Below are positions 1 through 4,353 of a DNA stretch of 5,083 bases, piece after piece (the stretch's first letter is position 1; every line of letters starts with the position of its first letter). Location: NCBI GenBank assembly GCA_008501565.1, contig QQUL01000077.1:1-5083 (forward strand), given 5' to 3'. The translations under genes and the position numbers were made by a program. Under the pieces are notes generated by a model. That model worked only from the letters and a program-made list of their open reading frames with translations, was not told the DNA's origin and did no database searches. The DNA comes from Armatimonadota bacterium. GTDB lineage: Bacteria; Actinomycetota; Acidimicrobiia; Spongiisociales; UBA5794.

Positions 1-340
1 GCTGTTCGCTTGCCAGCTCAGGTTCGGCCCATGCCGGAGGTTCGAGACCCGTGGTGTCCGCCGTTCCCTGGACGAAACTTTCTGCCGGAACCCATACCTG
101 TGCAACCCCGCACCCATCGGTACGTGTCTCGCCGGGAGCAGTTCCCTCACCGGGAACGGTCACACCACACGGTTCAACAACGAAGACTCCGGACGTCGTG
201 GTGGGCGTCTCAAGTGTTGTCGTAGCAGCGAAGGTCGTCGATGTCGGATCCACGATGGTCAAATTAGATGGCTCGACTTCTCCTGCGCAGGCTGCGAGAA
301 GCAAGGTGGCAACAATCCCGACCCGCATCACACCTCGCAC
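1..340 (-). CDS. Secreted lipoprotein, N-terminal part (3' end beyond window)
   Basis: Seen by translating the minus strand off the left edge: 113 codons with no stop. The first 18 residues, VRGVMRVGIVATLLLAAC, form a bacterial lipoprotein signal peptide: basic n-region, hydrophobic core, and lipobox LAAC with Cys18 as the predicted lipidation site. Next come a short acidic stretch and a Thr-rich linker (TSTTFAATTTLETPTTTSG), typical of tethers between a lipidated N-terminus and an extracytoplasmic domain. The domain then begins with two Cys in similar contexts (EPCGV and DGCGV), which could form a disulfide. The GTG start at 340 was chosen because GGAGG (349-345) lies 4 nt upstream. An in-frame ATG at 379 lies inside the heptamer repeat, would give a 30-residue signal peptide and has no ribosome site; ATG at 328 is also possible. 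It lies 42 nt after the WS/DGAT stop on the same strand, so it may be the last operon member. Function not recognised. Confidence 0.75.
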   Translation of the reverse strand, partial: MRGVMRVGIVATLLLAACAGEVEPSNLTIVDPTSTTFAATTTLETPTTTSGVFVVEPCGVTVPGEGTAPGETRTDGCGVAQVWVPAESFVQGTADTTGLEPPAWAEPELASEQ

Positions 341-344
341 GAAA

Positions 345-349
345 CCTCC
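345..349 (-). promoter_or_regulatory. Ribosome binding site for the lipoprotein gene
   Basis: GGAGG on the minus strand, 4 nt before the GTG at 340. It is the only strong Shine-Dalgarno match near the candidate starts (379 ATG, 340 GTG, 331 GTG, 328 ATG), so it decides the start. The DksA-like gene at 3592 has the same GGAGG with a 4-nt spacer. Confidence 0.5.
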
Positions 350-372
350 GCTGATTCCTGAACGATTGACTT

Positions 373-407
373 CGGTCATCGGTCATCGGTCATCGGTCGT
401 CGGTTTG
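373..407 (-). repeat. Heptamer tandem repeat (ATGACCG type), five units, at the WS/DGAT 3' end
   Basis: Read on the minus strand, the units are CAAACCG, ACGACCG, then ATGACCG three times. The last four units (400-373) are identical over 28 nt to plus-strand positions 3703-3730, so the two copies are inverted relative to each other. The tract encodes the last residues of the WS/DGAT (about KPTTDDR) and supplies its TGA stop, then runs on for one unit past the gene. The 7-bp period is not a multiple of 3 and contains TGA, so three or more units close every reading frame on that strand. Confidence 0.9.
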
Positions 408-1822
408 TCGGGTTCCGCAGCTGCCAGTTCTTCGAATGCCCCCGCAAGAGCCTGAGCAATCAGCTTTGGATCCCGGATCAGGTCCCGGTCAGTGTTGAGA
501 CCGATGAAGACCCTCCCCATGAGGGAGAACATGGCGATGCCGACCCCGTGGCTCTGCCACAGGGGCACCAACGGATACGTCGCGACCATCGGAGAACCCG
601 CCATGTACAGCGGAAACTGGGGCCCAGGAACATTCGTGACCGTCATGTTGAACGGTCTGGCGCGGGATGCCAGCCTGGCCGCAAGCGATACCAACGGTGA
701 TGGCGCACCAGTTGCCGTTGCAACAAGGGTGGATGCACCGAGGGCTTGATCAGTCTCCTTCAGCACCTTCGTTGTCTCATGCACGGCGAACAGCCGTTTC
801 GAGGGATCCGGTTCACCGATCGGAAGCGTGAGAAGCCACATTGCAACCCTGTTGCCCATGGTCCCTCGTTCGTCCTTCGTTCGCACCGACACAGGGGCCA
901 TGATTCGGAATTCGGTTTCGACGAGCTCCTCCTCGCTCATCCCACCCTCGGACAGCAGATAAGCCCGAACACCGCCCGCCACGATGGCGAGCATCACGTC
1001 GTTCACCGTCACACGGTGGTCGGACTTGATCCTCTTGATGTCCGGCAGCGGGAGGTCCAGCCATTCGAACGACCTTCCCGGACCGATGGGGCCGTTCAGG
1101 GCCGTTCGCCCCGTGGGTGTCAACCATCCGGAGCTGAGCGACGCGAACGATGCCCTCAGTTTGTGTTTCCACTCCTCGACCGTGGCTCCGATCTCGGTCG
1201 ACAGTCCCGTGAGATCGCTGAGACTCGCGACAAATGACGAAATCGAACGGGCAACCTCCCGCACGGCGAGTTCGGTTCCGTTCGGTGCCGGTCGTGCCTT
1301 CCAAGGAGCCGCTTCCGAGATCTCGACAGTATCCGAGAAGTCCAGGATCACTGCCATCAGATCGATCCCCGACATCCCGTCAATCATGCAATGGTGGATC
1401 TTGGTGATGATCGCAAACCCGCCGTTCTCCAGCCCCTCGACCACATTGAGTTCCCACAGCGGCTTCGAGTGATCGAGTTGCTGGGACATCAACCGACCGG
1501 CCAGCGCCTTGAGTTGTTCATCCGTTCCGGGATGTGGCAGTGCGACATGGCGCACGTGATAGTCAAGGTGGAAGTGTTCGTCGTCGACCCACACCGGAGC
1601 ACCCTCGATCGGAACGGTCGCGAGTCGCTGGCGATACCGTGGTATCAGATCGAGACGGGATTCGATCATCCGACGAATGAGATCGATGTCAACGCCCTTG
1701 GACTCTGTCGTAGGGCCGGGTCCGAAGAGGGCAACGGCACCCACGTGCATGTGCGTCTCGCGGGTCTCGAGGGCGAGAAACGATGCATCGAGATTGGACA
1801 GACGTTCGTAGTAGACGCTCAC
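383..1822 (-). CDS. Wax ester synthase / diacylglycerol O-acyltransferase (WS/DGAT family)
   Basis: Predicted to transfer a fatty acyl group from acyl-CoA to a fatty alcohol or diacylglycerol, making wax ester or triacylglycerol at the inner face of the membrane or on lipid bodies. The 479-residue length is usual for the family. Motifs seen: an N-terminal LSNLDASFLALE segment (8-19), PLW at 121-123, the catalytic HHxxxDG motif as HHCMIDG (143-149), VND at 273-275, MGNRVAMW (322-329), and NVPGP at 397-401. The acyltransferase domain fills roughly residues 4-460. The start is GTG at 1822-1820, overlapping the rluD stop in a GTGA junction, with GGAG 7 nt upstream inside rluD, so translation is probably coupled. 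The C-terminal residues from about 473 (KPTTDDR) come from the heptamer tract and lie outside the conserved domain. Paralogues differ in substrate preference, so wax ester versus triacylglycerol cannot be decided from sequence. Confidence 0.93.
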   Translation of the reverse strand: MSVYYERLSNLDASFLALETRETHMHVGAVALFGPGPTTESKGVDIDLIRRMIESRLDLIPRYRQRLATVPIEGAPVWVDDEHFHLDYHVRHVALPHPGTDEQLKALAGRLMSQQLDHSKPLWELNVVEGLENGGFAIITKIHHCMIDGMSGIDLMAVILDFSDTVEISEAAPWKARPAPNGTELAVREVARSISSFVASLSDLTGLSTEIGATVEEWKHKLRASFASLSSGWLTPTGRTALNGPIGPGRSFEWLDLPLPDIKRIKSDHRVTVNDVMLAIVAGGVRAYLLSEGGMSEEELVETEFRIMAPVSVRTKDERGTMGNRVAMWLLTLPIGEPDPSKRLFAVHETTKVLKETDQALGASTLVATATGAPSPLVSLAARLASRARPFNMTVTNVPGPQFPLYMAGSPMVATYPLVPLWQSHGVGIAMFSLMGRVFIGLNTDRDLIRDPKLIAQALAGAFEELAAAEPDKPTTDDR

Positions 1823-2772
1823 AAGTCTTCTCCATCGACGTCGGCAAGATCCCCGTGGTCGGGATCACCAAGCGTTGCAAGGCTATCCGATAGATCGTTC
1901 GGAAGGGGCGAAACGACATCAATCGCCTCGCCTGACAGAGGATGGGTGAGGCTGAGCTGACGCGCATGGAGCCACGGACGACCAGGATCTCCGGCGATGC
2001 CTGTCCTGCCGTACGCCGGGTCGCCCACGATCGGATGATCGATCGACCGCATGTGAACCCTGATCTGATGCGTTCGTCCGGTTTCGAGAACGACCGAAAG
2101 AAGAGACACCTCACGGTGATCCCAGGTGGCGAGCCTCCGGTAGTGAGTAATGGCCGGACGTCCTTCCTTTGCAACGCGCATCCGTGTGCGATTTGCGATA
2201 TTGCGACTGATCGGAGCATCGATGGTCCCGGTCGTATTGGTGAAAACACCCCGAACGAGGGTGAGGTATCGGCGCTTGATCAGCCGTGACCGCATCATCT
2301 CCGTAAGCGTCTCGTATGCCTTCTCGGTGCGGGCTACGACCATGAGGCCAGATGTGTCGCGGTCGAGCCGGTGGACGATGCCCCAACGATCCTTCTGGCC
2401 CACGCCCTCCAATTCGGGGTATCTCGCAAGGAGTCCGTGTGCGAGGGTGCCAGTAGTCCGACCCGAGCCGGGGTGGACGACCAACCCGACAGGCTTGTCA
2501 ATGACGATGATCGATGGGTCCTCGTACGCAATGGAAAACTCGACGGTCGCATCCGCTTCGAGTGGCACCTCGGGAGGTGGCATGACAGCCTCGACGACGT
2601 CTCCTGTGTGGAGCCGATCGGATGCGCCGACAGGATTCCCACCGATGGTCGCATCTCCGGAGTCAATGATCGATTTGGCCACGCGACGTGAGATTCCGAG
2701 CATGGTGGCAATCGTTTTGTCGGCGCGATCGCCGTCGTGGCCCTCGGGCACCTCAATGGTGCGTCGGGTCAT
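1819..2772 (-). CDS. rluD: RluD-type 23S rRNA pseudouridine synthase (RluA family)
   Basis: Isomerises uridine to pseudouridine in structured RNA; RluD-type enzymes act on helix 69 of 23S rRNA. The 317-residue protein has an N-terminal S4 RNA-binding domain (about residues 13-75, starting DRADKTIATMLG) and then the catalytic domain. The signature HRLDRDTSG is at 134-142, with Asp137 as the expected catalytic residue. IDKPVGLVVHPG (91-102) and GRTHQIRVH (232-240) are the other conserved blocks, and HPIVGDPAYG follows at 246-255. The last 25 or so residues form an acidic tail rich in Asp and Gly. The ATG at 2772 overlaps the lspA stop in ATGA, and the gene's own stop overlaps the next start in GTGA. 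The adjacent lspA is a common bacterial arrangement. RluC or a related RluA-family member is the alternative, but the S4 domain and lspA linkage favour the RluD group. Confidence 0.93.
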   Translation of the reverse strand: MTRRTIEVPEGHDGDRADKTIATMLGISRRVAKSIIDSGDATIGGNPVGASDRLHTGDVVEAVMPPPEVPLEADATVEFSIAYEDPSIIVIDKPVGLVVHPGSGRTTGTLAHGLLARYPELEGVGQKDRWGIVHRLDRDTSGLMVVARTEKAYETLTEMMRSRLIKRRYLTLVRGVFTNTTGTIDAPISRNIANRTRMRVAKEGRPAITHYRRLATWDHREVSLLSVVLETGRTHQIRVHMRSIDHPIVGDPAYGRTGIAGDPGRPWLHARQLSLTHPLSGEAIDVVSPLPNDLSDSLATLGDPDHGDLADVDGEDL

Positions 2773-3311
2773 GGCCGGTGGAGGAAGGTGACCAAGAGCA
2801 GCAAACCCACCCCCAGTGTGATCCCCATGTCAGCAACGTTGAATGTCGCAAAGAAGTCGAAATCGATGAAATCAATGACGGCGCCGTCGAGAAACCCATC
2901 GCCTCTCGCTATGCGGTCGATCAGATTGCCCAGAGAACCGCCAAGGACCATGCCGAGAGCGATCGCCTCGCCGCGTCGCGACGTATCGGTCAGCACAAAC
3001 ATGATCATCACGACCACACCGACCGCAACGACCGCTATCAACGGACCACCCGTCGAGAACATCGAGAATGCGGCACCGGTGTTGTAGGTGAGTCGTAGTT
3101 GGAGGAAATCCTGAATGAGGACGATCGGACCATCCGCGAGCGCGGATTGGGCCCATGCCTTCGTGAGTTGATCCGCGATGACGACCACAACGGCGACAAG
3201 GGCCGCCAGTTGCCTGACGTTCAGATACGGTTTGCTGCTTCCACCGTCGTCGTCGCGTACGGAAGTGCTTCCAACCGTGCGATCGGTATCGGCTGTCCCG
3301 TTATCTCGCAT
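2769..3311 (-). CDS. lspA: Lipoprotein signal peptidase (signal peptidase II)
   Basis: An inner-membrane aspartyl protease that removes the signal peptide from diacylglyceryl-modified prolipoproteins. At 180 residues it is slightly longer than the usual 150-170, because a polar stretch of about 32 residues precedes the first membrane segment. Motifs seen: DQLTK (47-51), YNTGAAFSMF (76-85), GGSLGNLIDR (124-133) and FNVAD (157-161); Asp132 and Asp161 match the catalytic pair. Four hydrophobic segments fall near residues 34-47, 88-108, 112-131 and 162-177. The ATG at 3311 lies 91 nt inside the preceding DksA-like gene. I found no in-frame ATG, GTG or TTG between it and a GTG at codon 42, which is already in the first membrane segment, so the long overlap appears real. 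An upstream GGAGAAAGG (3332-3324) could serve as ribosome site with a rather long 12-nt spacer. The stop overlaps the rluD start. Confidence 0.95.
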   Translation of the reverse strand: MRDNGTADTDRTVGSTSVRDDDGGSSKPYLNVRQLAALVAVVVVIADQLTKAWAQSALADGPIVLIQDFLQLRLTYNTGAAFSMFSTGGPLIAVVAVGVVVMIMFVLTDTSRRGEAIALGMVLGGSLGNLIDRIARGDGFLDGAVIDFIDFDFFATFNVADMGITLGVGLLLLVTFLHRP

Positions 3312-3592
3312 GTTCCGTACAGGCCTTTCTCCATGCGATCCTGGGCATGTCGCACACGGATCAAAAGATCTCGCGCGTTCTGGACCATCGTAAGGTCCAT
3401 TTCAAGTGCAACTGCGATCGCTCCGCCGTCCACATTGTCGGGATCGGCATTCCTGTCAGCAGAACCCTCAGCGAGCCTCACATCTTCCCGGGCCTCGTCA
3501 TGCTCAGATATGATCCGCTCAAGCCGAACCCGTTCCTCTTCAAGCCTCTTGCCGAGCCGTTTCAACGTCGATGCTGCAAGTTGTCTGGCCAT
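3221..3592 (-). CDS. DksA/TraR-family-like protein with degenerate zinc finger
   Basis: 123 residues from the ATG at 3592, chosen for GGAGG 4 nt upstream; an ATG at 3622 would add ten residues without a comparable site. Residues 10-90 look like the long helical hairpin of the family, rich in Glu, Arg and Leu (KRLGKRLEEERVRLERI, then a second helix with ARDLLIRVRHAQDRMEKG). The C-terminal block GLYGTCEITGQPIPIARLEALP (90-111) matches the DksA/TraR zinc-finger region. Family members usually have four zinc-binding Cys. Here only Cys95 remains; the other positions are Thr98, Thr116 and Ala119, so zinc binding is unlikely. Relatives bind in the RNA polymerase secondary channel, but that role is inference for this protein. 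First gene of the minus-strand block; its last 91 nt also encode the LspA N-terminus in another frame. Confidence 0.85.
   Translation of the reverse strand: MARQLAASTLKRLGKRLEEERVRLERIISEHDEAREDVRLAEGSADRNADPDNVDGGAIAVALEMDLTMVQNARDLLIRVRHAQDRMEKGLYGTCEITGQPIPIARLEALPYATTTVEAANRI
3324..3332 (-). promoter_or_regulatory. Candidate ribosome binding site for lspA inside the DksA-like gene
   Basis: GGAGAAAGG on the minus strand, 12 nt before the lspA ATG. It lies in codons of the DksA-like protein (around MEKGLYG), so the site overlaps coding sequence. The spacer is long, and reinitiation by ribosomes translating the upstream gene may add to or replace it. Confidence 0.35.
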
Positions 3593-3612
3593 ACAACCTC
3601 CCCGGAGCCGCA

Positions 3613-3640
3613 AAGGTAGCACGGAACCACGAATTGTGGA
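3613..3640 (-). promoter_or_regulatory. Candidate promoter of the DksA-like/lspA/rluD/WS-DGAT operon
   Basis: On the minus strand, TCCACA (3640-3635, four of six matches to TTGACA) lies 16 nt before TACCTT (3618-3613), which is preceded by TG in an extended -10 arrangement. It would start transcription about 10-15 nt before the DksA-like ATG, leaving a short leader holding the GGAGG site. This is pattern matching only and the -35 match is weak. Confidence 0.3.
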
Positions 3641-3662
3641 GGACAGAAGTCGGGAATCTGAT

Positions 3663-3732
3663 ATCCGATGTCAGACGACAGACGACAGACGTCAGACGTC
3701 AAACGACCGATGACCGATGACCGATGACCGTA
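3663..3732 (+). repeat. Heptamer tandem repeat in the divergent intergenic region, about ten units
   Basis: In 7-nt phase from 3670, the units are GTCAGAC, GACAGAC, GACAGAC, GTCAGAC, GTCAAAC, GACCGAT, GACCGAT, GACCGAT, GACCGTA; a degenerate unit (ATCCGAT, 3663-3669) precedes them. Neighbouring units differ by zero to three bases, so the tract drifts from GTCAGAC-type to GACCGAT-type copies. Its right part (3703-3730) is identical, in inverted orientation, to the tract at the WS/DGAT 3' end. The TGA inside the units closes plus-strand frames. Confidence 0.88.
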
Positions 3733-3742
3733 TCGGGTTCTC

Positions 3743-3777
3743 GCTGGGAGCTAGGAGCCAAAAGCTAAAGGCAGAGG
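3743..3777 (+). repeat. Imperfect heptamer repeat (GCTAGGA type), five units, upstream of the DUF167 gene
   Basis: Consecutive 7-nt units all start with GC: GCTGGGA, GCTAGGA, GCCAAAA, GCTAAAG, GCAGAGG. The last unit overlaps the likely ribosome site of the DUF167 gene (GAGGAG, 3774-3779). The units resemble GCTGAAA/GCCGAAA at the other end of that gene more than they resemble ATGACCG. Confidence 0.65.
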
Positions 3778-3787
3778 AGCGCGAGCG

Positions 3788-4123
3788 ATGCGAGCACTAT
3801 GGAGGTCGTACAGTTGCCGTATGGAGATACCTGATCGCGTTCGTGCTGTTGCCGATGGCGTCGAGGTACGGGTGCTTGTGGTGCCGAATGCTTCTCGCAC
3901 CGAGATCGTGGGTCCCCACGGTGACCGAATCAAGATCCGTGTCACAGCCCCTCCCGAGCGCGGCAAGGCCAACAAAGCCGTCTGCGCTTTGCTCCGTGAT
4001 GCAACCGGTGCCAGCGGCGCTGAAGTGGTAGCCGGTGCCGGTCACCGGGAAAAGACGATCGCGCTCACAGGTGCCTCCCCCGACACCGTCCGCAATTTGC
4101 TGACGCTGAAAGCCGAAAGCTGA
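3788..4123 (+). CDS. DUF167 / YggU-family small protein
   Basis: 111 residues. The block from residue 25 to 93 matches the DUF167 family: VRVLVVPNASRTEIVG (27-42), then RIKIRVTAPPERGKANKAV (47-65) with the family hallmark APPxxGKAN, and a closing VVAGAGHREKTIAL (80-93). The fold is a small alpha/beta domain, and no biochemical activity is firmly assigned to the family. ATG at 3788 was chosen because GAGGAG (3774-3779) lies 8 nt upstream; ATG at 3821 would remove eleven poorly conserved residues and leaves GGAGG at 3801-3805 with a 15-nt spacer, so it remains possible. The C-terminal LKAES and the TGA stop come from the heptamer tract at 4105. Divergent from the DksA-like gene and codirectional with ileS. 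No terminator is visible after it, so cotranscription with ileS is possible. Confidence 0.88.
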   Translation: MRALWRSYSCRMEIPDRVRAVADGVEVRVLVVPNASRTEIVGPHGDRIKIRVTAPPERGKANKAVCALLRDATGASGAEVVAGAGHREKTIALTGASPDTVRNLLTLKAES

Positions 4124-4154
4124 AAGCTGTGAGCCCCTCCGCTGTAAGCTCTCC
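4105..4154 (+). repeat. Heptamer repeat (GCTGAAA type) across the DUF167 stop codon, with degenerate extension
   Basis: Four clear units, GCTGAAA, GCCGAAA, GCTGAAA, GCTGTGA (4105-4132), continue as GCCCCTC plus one extra C, then GCTGTAA and GCTCTCC. The later part also reads as an imperfect direct repeat, positions 4126-4140 against 4141-4154. The DUF167 TGA (4121-4123) falls inside the third unit. The tract ends just before the T-box leader. Confidence 0.75.
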
Positions 4155-4157
4155 GAA

Positions 4158-4336
4158 AGCATTGACGAGGACCGCTCGCACGCGGAGATCACCTCTGAGC
4201 TGTGGGAAGAACGTGAGCCGTCTGGTTCACTATTAGACCCCATCGGATCGCCCACGCACGGGCCAATGAAGCGGCTGGCATCGCCAGCAAGCCGGGTGGT
4301 ACCGCGGTTCCCCCGTCCCGGCACCGAGAGGTGACG
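4158..4336 (+). promoter_or_regulatory. T-box leader (tRNA-Ile sensing) of ileS
   Basis: The T-box sequence GGGTGGTACCGCGG is at 4294-4307. Its bulge TGGT would pair with the ACCA end of uncharged tRNA-Ile, including discriminator A73. A short Stem I folds as GAGG (4167-4170) with CCTC (4192-4195) and CCGC (4172-4175) with GCGG (4182-4185); the internal loop presents ATC (4188-4190) followed by A, matching the GAU anticodon. GTGGG (4202-4206) can pair with CCCAC (4251-4255). Hairpin 4213-4230 has a GTCT loop complementary to AGAC (4235-4238), the expected Stem IIA/B pseudoknot. GCTGGC/GCCAGC (4274-4288) is a Stem III candidate. CCGGG (4292-4296) with CCCGG (4317-4321) closes the discriminator helix. 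A CACC-GAGA-GGTG hairpin (4322-4333) follows with no U-run, so control is probably of translation, as known for actinobacterial ileS T-boxes. The 5' boundary is approximate. Confidence 0.93.
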
Positions 4337-4340
4337 AGAC

Positions 4341-4345
4341 AAGGA
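4341..4345 (+). promoter_or_regulatory. ileS ribosome binding site, likely T-box target
   Basis: AAGGA ends 8 nt before the GTG at 4354 and fixes that start. GGAA (4343-4346) can pair with TTCC (4308-4311) inside the T-box discriminator region, a possible sequestering helix that would be excluded when uncharged tRNA-Ile stabilises the alternative fold. The pairing is short and is inference. Confidence 0.55.
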
Positions 4346-4353
4346 ATACGACC

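Noticed and set aside
51..455. Plus-strand open frame of 134 codons at the left edge
   Set aside because: It is antisense to the lipoprotein signal peptide and linker. The minus-strand reading has a lipobox, an ordered linker and a ribosome site; the plus reading has low-complexity composition and no recognisable motif.
1391..1960. Plus-strand open frame of 189 codons
   Set aside because: It lies antisense across the WS/DGAT and rluD junction, both of which carry intact family motifs, and it shows no domain of its own.
373..3730. Inverted repeats as ends of an insertion sequence or transposon
   Set aside because: The enclosed genes are housekeeping and metabolic, with no transposase or integrase, and I saw no target-site duplication. 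The repeats are internal tandem arrays, not simple terminal repeats.
3663..3732. CRISPR array
   Set aside because: Units are only 7 nt and directly adjoining, with no unique spacers and no cas genes in the window; these are simple tandem repeats.
4162..4167. TTGACG as a -35 promoter element for ileS
   Set aside because: It overlaps the base of the T-box Stem I, and no -10 match appears at a proper distance; a promoter there would exclude Stem I from the transcript.
4322..4340. Intrinsic terminator before ileS
   Set aside because: The CACC-GAGA-GGTG hairpin is short and is followed by ACGAGACAAGG with no T-run, so transcription termination is unlikely.
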